Shown here: positions 53,826 through 63,071 of the stretch, piece after piece
How positions within the stretch are numbered: the stretch's first letter is position 1
Layout: each line of letters starts with the position of its first letter
DNA from: Sphingobacteriales bacterium
GTDB lineage: Bacteria > Bacteroidota > Bacteroidia > Chitinophagales > Chitinophagaceae
Assembly (NCBI GenBank): GCA_016235125.1
Contig: JACRLZ010000001.1
Span: forward strand, 422,645 to 486,644
Direction of reading: 5' to 3'
Length of the DNA stretch: 64,000 bases
Notes under the pieces: model-generated
What the model was told of the DNA's origin: nothing
Database searches by the model: none
Seen by the model: the letters and a program-made list of their open reading frames with translations, nothing else
Translations under genes and position numbers: made by a program

Positions 53826-53978
53826 ACAATTTTTTTTGGCTGTTAAATTAGTTTCGGTTTTAAAAGTAAAAGGAAATTTCCTTTTCTCCAACTTGGTTTT
53901 AAAGGTAAAGGAAAAATAATCAATTCATTGCCCGTTTTATAAAAAAATTTTTACACCCCTTTTTTTGCCGAACAATGA

Positions 53979-53986
53979 TATATTTG
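53979..53986 (+). promoter_or_regulatory. -7 box TATATTTG of the barrel protein gene
   Basis: Perfect TAnnTTTG 23 bases upstream of the ATG at 54010. Confidence 0.5.
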
Positions 53987-54009
53987 TTCCTTCCTAAAAA
54001 CATGGCAAT

Positions 54010-54759
54010 ATGCAAAAAAAAACCGGTCTTCCACTATACCTTTTATTGATATTTTCCATACCTGCCGGCGCCCAGCTAAAAAAGGGAAATATGATGGCCG
54101 GAGCCAATGTGGGCAGTGTGCTGTTTAATTCCGGAAGCGCCGATATAACCGTGGCGCAGATAGGCAGTAATACATCCAAAATTACCAGCTATAACGTCAG
54201 TATAGGCCCTTCTTTGGGTTGGTTTATTTCAGATAATACAGTGGTGGGTGCAGCCCTGAATATCAATCCCTACAGCAATAAAACCACTTATGAGCAAAGC
54301 GGCTCCACCTATCAGAGTGATAAGAATACGAATTTCAATATCGGGCTGGGGGGCTTTGCCCGTCATTATTTTGGGTCTCCGGGTTCCATGATGCCCTTTG
54401 GCCAACTGGGGCTTAATTTTGGTATAAGCACCTTAAAAACCGAAGGTTTTTTCTATGGTGGCTCTGGACCCACTGCATACAAAATAAGCTATGATGGCAG
54501 CTCTAATGGTGGATTTTTTGCCAATTCCACATTTCAGTTTGGCTTCACTAAAATGGTTGGTGATTTAACAGGCCTTGATTTTTATATCGGCTATAATTTT
54601 TCTTATAATAAAAATACATTCAAGAAAACTACCCTGAGAGATGATGGCAATGACGGCAGCATAGATTCAAGGGGAGAAAATGAAACCACCAGCAAATTCA
54701 CCAATCATGGTTTCCTGTTGGGTGTGGGGTTCCAAGTGTTTTTGAAGGGGAAAAAATAA
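54010..54759 (+). CDS. outer-membrane beta-barrel protein
   Basis: 249 residues with a signal peptide (LPLYLLLIFSIPAGAQ). The mature protein alternates polar and hydrophobic residues in strands typical of 8-strand porin-like barrels (KKGNMMAGANVG, SIGPSLGWFISDNTVVG, HGFLLGVGFQVFLKGKK at the C-terminus). Function is not known; these small barrels are common in Bacteroidota. Confidence 0.85.
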   Translation: MQKKTGLPLYLLLIFSIPAGAQLKKGNMMAGANVGSVLFNSGSADITVAQIGSNTSKITSYNVSIGPSLGWFISDNTVVGAALNINPYSNKTTYEQSGSTYQSDKNTNFNIGLGGFARHYFGSPGSMMPFGQLGLNFGISTLKTEGFFYGGSGPTAYKISYDGSSNGGFFANSTFQFGFTKMVGDLTGLDFYIGYNFSYNKNTFKKTTLRDDGNDGSIDSRGENETTSKFTNHGFLLGVGFQVFLKGKK

Positions 54760-54784
54760 TTATTACAATACGTACAAAATAAAG

Positions 54785-54805
54785 ACCCCGGCTCAAGGCC
54801 GGGGT
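54785..54805 (-). terminator. bidirectional terminator hairpin
   Basis: ACCCCGGC / GCCGGGGT stem of eight with a five-base loop. The minus side is T-rich (CTTTATTTTG), so it best serves the DksA-like gene; it also ends the barrel gene. Confidence 0.75.
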
Positions 54806-54832
54806 GACAGTATTGCTTATTAAAATCATTTC

Positions 54833-55657
54833 CTATTTATTCATCATCTGTTTAGCCTCAATGCTAAGTGTGGCATGCGGAACGGCTCTTAACCTTGCCT
54901 TATCTATGAGCTTACCGGTAACACGACAGATACCATAGGTTTTATTCTCAATCCGCATCATAGCTTTTTCCAGGTGATCTATAAAAGTGATCTGGCGGCT
55001 GGCCATCTGGCTTAGTTGCTCCCTTTCCATACTCACACCGCCATCTTCCATGGTCATGTAACGGGCCTCATCCATATCACCCCCTTCGTCTTTCCGGGTT
55101 ATCAATCCCTGCAGGTAAGCCAATTCCTTTTTAGCAGCATCCAGTTTCTTCTGAATGATCTCCCTGAACTCAGCAAGATCAGAATCCGAGTACCGCATGG
55201 TGGGGCCAGACTGTAATTGCATTGTAGCACTATCCAGGACTGACTTGGTAAACTCAGGTTCATATTTCACTGAACTCTTGGTAGTGGTTTTCGGAATCAC
55301 AATCTTAGCGGGTTTAGGCGGTTCTTTTTTAATCACCGGCTGCACTTTAGGTTTTATTGAAACCAGAGATTTAGGATCTACCGAACCGGGTTTTTTAACC
55401 ACGGGTTTTTGAGCCGGCGGAGGGGGTACAGTAGCTTTTACCGCAGGCTTAGCTGGTGCTTTTGGAGCAGCTTTCTTTACTACTGGCTTCTTTGCTGCCA
55501 CCTTTTTAGGAGCAGGCTTTGCTGCCTTTTTTGCTGGCTTTGATTTAGGCACAGATTTTTTCACAGTTTTCTTTGCTGCCGGTTTCTTAGCGGCAGGCTT
55601 TTTTTTAGGGGCGGGTCTGGCAGCCTTTTTAGAGGCTTGTTTTTTCTTGGTAGCCAT
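54833..55657 (-). CDS. DksA/TraR-like protein with Lys/Ala/Pro-rich tail and degenerate zinc finger
   Basis: 274 residues from MATKKKQASKKAARPAP. The first about 135 residues are histone H1-like, rich in Lys, Ala and Pro (KKPAAKKTVKK repeats). Then a DksA-like coiled coil (DLAEFREIIQKKLDAAKKEL, MSMEREQ-type region) and a zinc-finger region, YGICRVTGKLIDKARLRAVP. In DksA four Cys bind zinc; here only Cys244 remains, the others being Thr, Leu or absent. It could bind RNA polymerase or DNA without zinc. It is four bases downstream of ileS and cotranscribed. Confidence 0.85.
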   Translation of the reverse strand: MATKKKQASKKAARPAPKKKPAAKKPAAKKTVKKSVPKSKPAKKAAKPAPKKVAAKKPVVKKAAPKAPAKPAVKATVPPPPAQKPVVKKPGSVDPKSLVSIKPKVQPVIKKEPPKPAKIVIPKTTTKSSVKYEPEFTKSVLDSATMQLQSGPTMRYSDSDLAEFREIIQKKLDAAKKELAYLQGLITRKDEGGDMDEARYMTMEDGGVSMEREQLSQMASRQITFIDHLEKAMMRIENKTYGICRVTGKLIDKARLRAVPHATLSIEAKQMMNK

Positions 55658-55661
55658 ATTA

Positions 55662-58600
55662 TTACCCTTTTTTTGAAACAATCACATTTAGCGAAACATC
55701 GTTGATTTCTATCTCAGTTCCGTCCTGAATTTCAGGCATAAACTCCAGCTTATCCGCCAGAATTTCGGCGCAAATATAGTCTTTAAACCGAGCCAAAGAA
55801 TCTTTTAATGCATTGATAGCAGATGCTTTCACCTCTATCCTGTCAGTGAGTTCAAAACCACTGTCCTTGCGGATCTTCTGGATACGGTTCACAAATTCCC
55901 GGGCATTGCCTTCGGCTTCCAGTTCCGGGGTCACAGTTACATCCAGCGCTACTGTCAGACTTCCCTTATTGGCCACCGTCCAGCCCGGAATATCCTCACT
56001 GCTGATCTCCACCTCGGCAATCTGTAATATTACAGGTTCGCCGTCAACTGGCAAATTAAATTGACCTGCTTTTTCAAACAGAGCTATCTCATCCTGTTTT
56101 AATTCTGTAAGGGCAGCAGATACAGCTTTCATTTTGGAGCCAAGCTTTTTACCCAAGGCAACAAAATTGGGCTTGATCTTTTTGCTGATAAAAGTATTGT
56201 CAGTGTTCAAGTATTCGACCTCTTTTACATTCACTTCAGCTTTTATCAAATCTTCCACTCTCTGTAGCTGCTCTTTCATGGAGGGATTCAGAACCGGTAT
56301 CAACACTTTCTGCAAAGGCTGCCTCACTTTTATATTTACTTTCTTACGCAGTGATAATATTAATGAAGAAGCATCCTGCGCCAGTTGCATCCTTTCTTCC
56401 AGTGGCAAATCAATAGCCCCGGCATTGGCAACAGGATAATCGGCATGATGAACTGATTCAACTTTATGTCTTCCGGTTACTGCATTCAGGTTCTGGAAAA
56501 GATTGTCGCTGAAAAAAGGTGATATTGGTGCAATCAATCTTGTCAATGTCTCCAGGCACTCATATAGTGTTTGATAAGCGCAAATCTTATCCTGCTCATA
56601 TTCTCCTTTCCAAAAACGACGGCGGCAAAGACGCACATACCAGTTACTGAGATGTTCGTCCACAAAATCCTCAATCAAACGTCCGGCCTGTGTAGGCTCA
56701 TAATCATCCATAAACTCATTTACCCTTTTTACCAATGTATTCAGGGATGAAAGTATCCAGCGGTCAATTTCAGGTCGTTCATTTAGTGGTACATATTTTT
56801 CCTTAAAAGCAAAACCATCCACATTGGCATAAAGGGCGAAGAATTGGTATGTATTGTATAATGTACCGAAGAATTTTCGCTGCACTTCTTTGATACCATC
56901 AATATCAAACTTCATATTGTCCCAGGGAGAAGCATTGGTGATGAGGTACCATCTTGTTGCATCAGCACCGAAAGTTTCAATTGTTTTGAAAGGGTCCACC
57001 ACATTACCCAATCGTTTACTCATCTTGTTGCCATTCTTGTCAAGCACCAGGCCATTACTCACACAGGTTTTATACGCTACCGAATCAAACACCAACACAG
57101 CAATTGCATGGAGTGTATAAAACCAGCCTCTTGTCTGATCAACCCCTTCGGCAATAAAATCTGCGGGAAAAGCCCCATCCCAGCCTTCCCTGAAGGGGAA
57201 AGAGTTACCCTCTTTCAATTTTTGCTGATCCAATCCCCATTGGGCATAGGGCATAGCGCCGCTGTCAAACCAAACATCGATTAAATCGGGGACTCTTTTC
57301 ATCGGCTTACCGGAATCACTCACTAAAATGATTTCATCAACATAAGGCTTATGTAAATCTATTTTCCCTCTTTGTAAAATTTGAGCAATTATTTTGGCAG
57401 TTGACTCATAGAATCCAGCTTTATTCGCTTTCTCAATTTCCTTCTTCAATTCTTCTATACTACCGATACATTTTTCCTCACCCCCGTCTTCTGTTTTCCA
57501 GATGGGCAATGGAGTACCCCAGAACCTTGAGCGACTCAGATTCCAGTCCACCATATTTTCTAACCAGTTTCCAAAGCGACCTTCGCCTGTTGATTTGGGT
57601 TTCCAGTTGATGGTTTTATTCAGCTGCACCATCCGGTCTTTGATGGCTGTAGTTTTAATGAACCATGCATCCAAAGGATAATACAAAACTGGTTTATCTG
57701 TTCTCCAGCAATGCGGGTAACTGTGTTCGTATTTCTCAACTTTAAATGCCCTGTTTTCTTTTTTTAGTTTGACAGCTATGTCAATATTTACATCCACATA
57801 GTTTGGGTCGTCTGTATAGTTCTTAACATAACGCCCAGCGAATTCTCCCATACCTTGAATGAACCGACCTGTCCTGTCAACTCCTATAAGAAATCCGAGA
57901 TTGTTCTTAATTCCTATTTTATAGTCGTCTGCCCCAAAAGCAGGCGCGGTGTGCACAATGCCCGTGCCGTCTTCAGTTGTAACGAAATCACCAGCAATAA
58001 CTTTGAATGCATCACCAACAGCTTCTTTATTAAATCTGGGATTATTTGCATCAAATTTCAGTAGCTGATCATATCTGCACCCTTCTATTTGTGAGCCTTT
58101 GAATTCAGCTATAATTTCCCATTCAACACTTTTCTTCTTTATGCTATCATCCTGAATAATTATTGAATATTTAGTCCCCACCCCATCACTTGTACTTGTA
58201 CCATCAAAATATTTTGGCATTAATTGTTTTGCTAAAACAACATTGATAGGATTGTATAAATACGGATTAGTTGTTTTTACTAATACATAATCAATATTAG
58301 CACCAACCGTCAATCCAAGATTTGAAGGCAATGTCCACGGAGTGGTCGTCCATGCAAGGAAAAAAATTTCATCATTCGATGTTCCCTGTTCATTATTCAA
58401 TATTGCCTTAAATAAAAACTCACTTTTTTCATCCCTAACGGCCTTAAACATCGCCACACAACTCGTATCCTTCACATCTTTATAAGTGCCCGGTTGGTTC
58501 AGCTCATGCGAACTCAAACCCGTTCCGGCCGCCGGTGAGTAAGGCTGAATGCTAACACTTTCATAAAGCAATCCTTTTTTGTATAACTCTTTCAGCAACC

Positions 58601-59087
58601 ACCATAGGGTTTCAATGTATTCATTCTTGAAAGTGATATAAGGATCATTCAGGTCAACCCAATAACCCATCTTGCGGGTCAGGTCGTCCCATTTGTCTTT
58701 ATAGCGAAGTACCGCTTCCCGGCATTTTTTATTATATTCTTCAACAGAAATTTTTTTACCGATATCTTCTTTGGTGATGCCCAACTCTTTTTCAACTCCT
58801 AATTCAATTGGTAAGCCATGTGTATCCCAGCCGCCTTTGCGTTTTACCTGGAAACCTTTCATGGTTTTGTAACGACAAACCAGGTCCTTCAATGTTCTTG
58901 AAATAACATGATGAATACCGGGCATACCATTGGCGCTGGGCGGCCCTTCATAAAACACAAAGGGTGTGGCGCCTTCACGAAGTGAAACGCTTCTTTCAAA
59001 TGCTCCTGTTTCCGACCATCTGGCAAGTATTTCCTGCTCAAATGCAGGGAGATTCAACCCGGTAAATTCTCTGTACTTAGCACTCAT
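55662..59087 (-). CDS. ileS: isoleucine--tRNA ligase, large (type 2-like) form
   Basis: 1141 residues. The class I HIGH site is PSANGMPGIHHVISRTL (His59/His60), the KMSKS site is GNKMSKRLGN with Lys688, the editing domain holds WTTTPWTLPSNLGL, and the C-terminal ELEAEGNAREFVNRIQKIRK is that of the long type 2 or eukaryotic-like enzymes. Charges tRNA-Ile. Type 2 enzymes are often less sensitive to mupirocin. Upstream box TAACTTTG at 59107-59114. Followed by the DksA-like gene. Confidence 0.95.
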   Translation of the reverse strand: MSAKYREFTGLNLPAFEQEILARWSETGAFERSVSLREGATPFVFYEGPPSANGMPGIHHVISRTLKDLVCRYKTMKGFQVKRKGGWDTHGLPIELGVEKELGITKEDIGKKISVEEYNKKCREAVLRYKDKWDDLTRKMGYWVDLNDPYITFKNEYIETLWWLLKELYKKGLLYESVSIQPYSPAAGTGLSSHELNQPGTYKDVKDTSCVAMFKAVRDEKSEFLFKAILNNEQGTSNDEIFFLAWTTTPWTLPSNLGLTVGANIDYVLVKTTNPYLYNPINVVLAKQLMPKYFDGTSTSDGVGTKYSIIIQDDSIKKKSVEWEIIAEFKGSQIEGCRYDQLLKFDANNPRFNKEAVGDAFKVIAGDFVTTEDGTGIVHTAPAFGADDYKIGIKNNLGFLIGVDRTGRFIQGMGEFAGRYVKNYTDDPNYVDVNIDIAVKLKKENRAFKVEKYEHSYPHCWRTDKPVLYYPLDAWFIKTTAIKDRMVQLNKTINWKPKSTGEGRFGNWLENMVDWNLSRSRFWGTPLPIWKTEDGGEEKCIGSIEELKKEIEKANKAGFYESTAKIIAQILQRGKIDLHKPYVDEIILVSDSGKPMKRVPDLIDVWFDSGAMPYAQWGLDQQKLKEGNSFPFREGWDGAFPADFIAEGVDQTRGWFYTLHAIAVLVFDSVAYKTCVSNGLVLDKNGNKMSKRLGNVVDPFKTIETFGADATRWYLITNASPWDNMKFDIDGIKEVQRKFFGTLYNTYQFFALYANVDGFAFKEKYVPLNERPEIDRWILSSLNTLVKRVNEFMDDYEPTQAGRLIEDFVDEHLSNWYVRLCRRRFWKGEYEQDKICAYQTLYECLETLTRLIAPISPFFSDNLFQNLNAVTGRHKVESVHHADYPVANAGAIDLPLEERMQLAQDASSLILSLRKKVNIKVRQPLQKVLIPVLNPSMKEQLQRVEDLIKAEVNVKEVEYLNTDNTFISKKIKPNFVALGKKLGSKMKAVSAALTELKQDEIALFEKAGQFNLPVDGEPVILQIAEVEISSEDIPGWTVANKGSLTVALDVTVTPELEAEGNAREFVNRIQKIRKDSGFELTDRIEVKASAINALKDSLARFKDYICAEILADKLEFMPEIQDGTEIEINDVSLNVIVSKKG

Positions 59088-59106
59088 ATTCTTTCTAAAA
59101 AGATGG

Positions 59107-59114
59107 CAAAGTTA
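59107..59114 (-). promoter_or_regulatory. ileS -7 box TAACTTTG
   Basis: Perfect TAnnTTTG on the minus strand, 19 bases upstream of the ileS ATG. Confidence 0.55.
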
Positions 59115-59190
59115 AGGAAAAGCGGAAGGCCGTTCTGCAAAAGGGCTTTGAAATGGAGTAGTTTGACAGAGATTATAAAAGACGGCTATA

Positions 59191-59910
59191 TCAGTTTATA
59201 ACATACCTGAGTCTGATAGCACAGGGAAAATAAGGAGCGCCGGTTTCTTCCTGTAATAATGGACCAGTCGGGCCATCTGCGGGCCGTACACGGTAAACCT
59301 GATAGCCTGGCGGAATTGTTTTTAGCTTTACAAAACGTTGCTTGCCCCCGATGCCGGCTGTAAATTCAAGTTTCCATTTTTCGTCAGCAGAAAGATTGAA
59401 TGTGCCTCCAAAAAGCAACGCCCCGCCCAAGTTGTTGGTACTGGCGCTGAAAGAGACATTATAAAGCGTATCCTGTATTGACCGATTAACAAAATTACCT
59501 TTTGATGAAAATGAAAAAGGTTTGTACCTGAATTCAATACCTATAAAAGGCTGCCGCCTTTCCCTTCTTCGCCGGTTGGCATTTCCAAAATTTATCAGCG
59601 GTTTCCATTGCTGAAGAAAATGATACCGGTACTGCGCCAGTACCCTTGCACCGTGAAGCCGGCTGACATTCTGCCAATCATAAAACGGGGTTTTAGCAAC
59701 ATAAGCCAATTCAAAAAAATATTCGCTTCTTTCAGAAAAACGGCAACCATAGGAAGGTCCCAATGCAAACATGGGTTCCGCAATTGAAAAAAAATTCAGA
59801 GAAAAATATTTCTCTTTTTCGTCAAAGCCAGCATTTAATTTGTTCTTTTTAAACTGTGAAAAAACAGGGACAGATACAAACATTAAAAAAAGAAACAAAT
59901 AATTCTTCAT
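59191..59910 (-). CDS. exported protein of unknown function, probable outer-membrane barrel
   Basis: 239 residues with a signal peptide (NYLFLFLMFVSVPVFSQF). The mature part has barrel-like strands (FALGPSYGCRFSERSEYFFE, RVLAQYRYHF, PFIGIEFRYKPFSF, LLFGGTFNLS) and ends in an aromatic strand RLRYVIN typical of outer-membrane barrels. I do not recognise the family. Stands alone downstream of hmuY on the same strand. Confidence 0.75.
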   Translation of the reverse strand: MKNYLFLFLMFVSVPVFSQFKKNKLNAGFDEKEKYFSLNFFSIAEPMFALGPSYGCRFSERSEYFFELAYVAKTPFYDWQNVSRLHGARVLAQYRYHFLQQWKPLINFGNANRRRRERRQPFIGIEFRYKPFSFSSKGNFVNRSIQDTLYNVSFSASTNNLGGALLFGGTFNLSADEKWKLEFTAGIGGKQRFVKLKTIPPGYQVYRVRPADGPTGPLLQEETGAPYFPCAIRLRYVIN

Positions 59911-60117
59911 GCAATCTTAAATTGTTCTTCACATTGACCTTCCTTTTAATCATAATGCTGCATAAAAGATTATTCATCGCAGAACAGCCCTTGTAATTTT
60001 TTTATCCGAAATGTTTTGTCATCTGAATTTTCTGTATTTAACCTCCATGATATGTCCTTGTCATCAGGTTTTTCAACCACAAGGTTCATAAAAGCGTTAT
60101 TTGTCAGAAATAAAAAA

Positions 60118-60138
60118 CCGTCCGATGCATCGGGACGG
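60118..60138 (-). terminator. hmuY operon terminator
   Basis: CCGTCC-GATGCATCG-GGACGG hairpin followed on the minus strand by TTTTTTATTTC, 26 bases past the hmuY stop. Confidence 0.85.
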
Positions 60139-60163
60139 CGTTAAGGCTATTTCAAAGGAGTTA

Positions 60164-60736
60164 TCAGAACTTAGTATCGTTATTGGGCTGGTAAGTGTAA
60201 CGGAAGTTATAGATCAGACGCTGGGGCACTGGCCCTGTAAAAGGTTCGTAGTTCACACTCAACAATTCCATTTTGGCATAGTGTCCGTCGGCCGTTTTGA
60301 AAATAAATGTTTTTCCTGCCTTGGGAACAAATGCATGGGTGGCAGGATTGTAATCATACCAGCTACCATCTTTAATAGCTCTTTGAGAGGATGTGGTATC
60401 ATAAGCATAGCCTGAAGTGGGCGCCGCAGTCACATTATCATATAATGCATCCTGAAGGATAACACCTGCATTTCCCGGACCGCTGGCATTGCTGTTCACT
60501 AAAAATGTGGTAAGCCGCAGTGCAAAATCCCATTTTGTAGTGGCTGAATCTGAATTGGCAACTACTGCAGTATCCTTAAAACTGAAAAAAGTAAACGGTG
60601 TTGCTGAACTGAAATTTACCGTTATGCTCTTTGTTTTTACCGTGGTGGGCAATGGAGTCACTACAGTATTGTCTTTGCTGCATGCGGCAAAGACCGATGC
60701 AATAATTGCGGCAGCATAAATGATCTTGTTTTTCAT
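60164..60736 (-). CDS. hmuY: HmuY-type haem-binding lipoprotein
   Basis: 190 residues, MKNKIIYAAAIIASVFAACSKD, lipobox AACS. The HmuY family pattern is seen in TKWDFALRLTTFLVNSN and, near the C-terminus, KTADGHYAKMELLSV and YNFRYTYQPN. In Porphyromonas, HmuY takes haem from host proteins and passes it to HmuR. Haem-ligand His pairs are not certain here. The ATG overlaps the stop of the receptor gene upstream (ATGA), so they are coupled. Confidence 0.87.
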   Translation of the reverse strand: MKNKIIYAAAIIASVFAACSKDNTVVTPLPTTVKTKSITVNFSSATPFTFFSFKDTAVVANSDSATTKWDFALRLTTFLVNSNASGPGNAGVILQDALYDNVTAAPTSGYAYDTTSSQRAIKDGSWYDYNPATHAFVPKAGKTFIFKTADGHYAKMELLSVNYEPFTGPVPQRLIYNFRYTYQPNNDTKF

Positions 60737-62907
60737 TTTTGATGTTGTTTATGTTTATTATTGTTGTTTGCCAATGAATAATTGAGATTGATAAAAAATA
60801 AACGGCCGGCAATATTGCTGAGCCTCGCCGGGTTGGTATAGTTTAAAAGATTTTCAACTCCGCATTGCGTACTGAAACAATGAAGAAAGGATTTGCTGAC
60901 GGCAAAATTCGTCATCCAGAAACCGCTCACCATTTCGGCAGGATCGTCAGCAATATTGTTTCCATTGAGATCGGTAAAACCAAATTGACCCCTATACACA
61001 GCTCTTGCATAAATATTCCAACCGGTTTTGCCGTCATTGTACTCAACCTTAAAATTGGCCGTATGCTTTGAACGATTAAAAAGTCCGAAATAATCGGAAT
61101 GTTTTACAGGCGAAGTAACATAGGTGTTTAAATCTCTTTTATACAGCTTGCCCTCATCAATCTTTTTCAGTACGTCTTTATCTTTTGCATCGAGAAACTG
61201 GTAGCCGGCAGAAAATGAAATAGTTTTGACCAGCCTGTATTTAATGTTTAGTTCGACACCCCGGGTATAAACTTTTCCGATATTATGATAGCTGAATATG
61301 GGTTGTCCGTTACTTCTGTTGAATGTCAAAGAAAAACTTTCAATGAGGTTTTGAATATCATTGCGGAAAAGGCCTGCTTCCATATTCCATTTGTCACCAT
61401 TAAATTTTGCACCGATATGTGAGCCGAATGAAGTTTCAGGCTTCAGATCATTTTCTTTCAGATAAGGGTTAATATCAGCGCCGGGCTGCAATAATCCCTG
61501 TTGTTGTAACTGTTGCAGTTGAGAGGATAGCTCTTTTGCTCCAATCAACGAATAACCGATCTGTGAATTATAAAAACTGAGATAAAGATGCCTGAAGTCG
61601 GGAGCCTTGAACCCCCAGCCCGATGATGCTGTGAATTTCCATTTACTGCCAGGTTTGAAAGCAACCGCAATCCTTGGACTGATCTTAGCTGCGAAATCAC
61701 TCCGCTTGTCAATGCGTCCTCCGGCGATCAAAGTGAATTTATCATGCAGCAGGCTCCATTCCTTTTGTGTAAATGCGTATAAAGTTGTAAGGTTCCTTTT
61801 TCCTGCATAACGGCTGGCATCAATCATTTCAAAATATGCTCCTGCGCCGGCTACATAGTTATTGGTCTTATGCTTGCTTTCAAATTGCAATTCCGGTTTC
61901 AGTATGGATTGGTCAAAAGAAGTTTCATCAAACCGGGTTGTGGTTTTATCAAGATTCACAAATGAATTGTTCCGGTAATGATCATAAAATGTTCTGAAAT
62001 AAAATCTATGTTCCGGCTTTACCTGCCAGCGCAGTTGCACAAAAGCGGATTGATCTTTTTCTTTAGTATAGCCTTTTGCAACAGCAGGTTGATTTTGCCA
62101 AAGTATCTGGTAATCGTTGTTTTGTTTGGAATCAAATTGCCTTAACGAAGCAAGCAATTGCAATTTGTTTGAAAAATCATGTGCGACTTTCAATTGCCCG
62201 TTCCATTCCCTGAAAGGATCAACGGTTTTTCCATAAATAGTTTTATCAAGGTCATAGCCGGAAGAGGAATAGCGATTGATAAAAAGCTGGATCCCGGTTT
62301 TATTGAAGCGGTTGCCATAAGAAAGACCTGTACCCCATGTATTGTTAGTGGCACGATGAATCTGAACTTCCGCTGTGGCCTTTAGCGGCGACTGCGTAAT
62401 AATATTTATAACACCGGCCATTGCTTCGCTGCCGTATAAGGAGGAAGATGGACCCTTTACAATTTCAATTTGCCTGATATTACCCGTTCCTAATCTTCCA
62501 AGTTTCAAAATACCGCCGTTCCTGCCGATAAGCGGTTCTCCATCTATTAATATTAATGTGTATGCAGGATCAAGTCCCAGCATTTGCACCCCTTGTCCGA
62601 AAGGATTTGGATAACCATTCAATGCAGAACCCAGTGAACTGTTGACGATAACCAGTCCTGTTTGCTCTTGCAAAATATCCTGCAAGCGAAGCGAACCTGT
62701 TTGCCTGATCGTTTTTTGAGAAATCAACTGAACCGGCACTGCCACATTACCCATCTTTCTTTCGCTGCGGTTGGCAGTGATTATAACTTCTGCAAGCTGC
62801 TGCTCCTTATTAAAATTGCTGTCGGGAACATAACCTGGAAGGTCTTGAGCCGTCGCATTGAATCCGAAAAGCAGTGTGATAATGGCCGGGAGTAATGTTT
62901 TTGTCAT
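60733..62907 (-). CDS. TonB-dependent outer-membrane receptor, HmuR-like
   Basis: 724 residues from MTKTLLPAIITLLFGFNATA. The TonB box region is near EQQLAEVIITANRSERK, the plug domain has ILIDGEPLIGRNGG and VKGPSSSLYGSEAMAGVINI, and a 22-strand barrel ends FFINLNYSLANNNN. Gene order receptor-HmuY supports haem or haem-protein uptake; FKAPDFRHLYLSF resembles the haem-receptor barrel motif. It uses TonB energy at the outer membrane. The start at 62907 gives the signal peptide. Confidence 0.88.
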   Translation of the reverse strand: MTKTLLPAIITLLFGFNATAQDLPGYVPDSNFNKEQQLAEVIITANRSERKMGNVAVPVQLISQKTIRQTGSLRLQDILQEQTGLVIVNSSLGSALNGYPNPFGQGVQMLGLDPAYTLILIDGEPLIGRNGGILKLGRLGTGNIRQIEIVKGPSSSLYGSEAMAGVINIITQSPLKATAEVQIHRATNNTWGTGLSYGNRFNKTGIQLFINRYSSSGYDLDKTIYGKTVDPFREWNGQLKVAHDFSNKLQLLASLRQFDSKQNNDYQILWQNQPAVAKGYTKEKDQSAFVQLRWQVKPEHRFYFRTFYDHYRNNSFVNLDKTTTRFDETSFDQSILKPELQFESKHKTNNYVAGAGAYFEMIDASRYAGKRNLTTLYAFTQKEWSLLHDKFTLIAGGRIDKRSDFAAKISPRIAVAFKPGSKWKFTASSGWGFKAPDFRHLYLSFYNSQIGYSLIGAKELSSQLQQLQQQGLLQPGADINPYLKENDLKPETSFGSHIGAKFNGDKWNMEAGLFRNDIQNLIESFSLTFNRSNGQPIFSYHNIGKVYTRGVELNIKYRLVKTISFSAGYQFLDAKDKDVLKKIDEGKLYKRDLNTYVTSPVKHSDYFGLFNRSKHTANFKVEYNDGKTGWNIYARAVYRGQFGFTDLNGNNIADDPAEMVSGFWMTNFAVSKSFLHCFSTQCGVENLLNYTNPARLSNIAGRLFFINLNYSLANNNNKHKQHQK

Positions 62908-63027
62908 ATCCGGCACAAAGGTTCATCAGCAATTTTTCTGATTTATCATGTAGTTGTCATGAAATGAAACTGTAAATTTCTTTGACAAAAAAATGACGGC
63001 ACATTGCTAAACAATCATGTCATAATC

Positions 63028-63039
63028 TGACAAAAGTCA
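63028..63039. promoter_or_regulatory. inverted repeat TGACAAAAGTCA upstream of the HmuR-like gene
   Basis: Short dyad TGAC-AAAA-GTCA, within a larger CATGTCA/TGACAAAAGTCATG context, between the two receptor genes. A regulator site is possible; it does not match the E. coli Fur box. Confidence 0.3.
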
Positions 63040-63071
63040 TGTAAAAAGTTTTAGAATATTTTCAGGAGTTG

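Noticed and set aside
53617-53919. 100-residue plus-strand frame rich in Gly-Pro-Val
   Set aside because: Mirror of the collagen-like repeat on the other strand; the real gene has a lipobox signal.
55016-55412. Plus-strand frames opposite the DksA-like gene
   Set aside because: Shadow frames of the minus-strand gene; no motifs.
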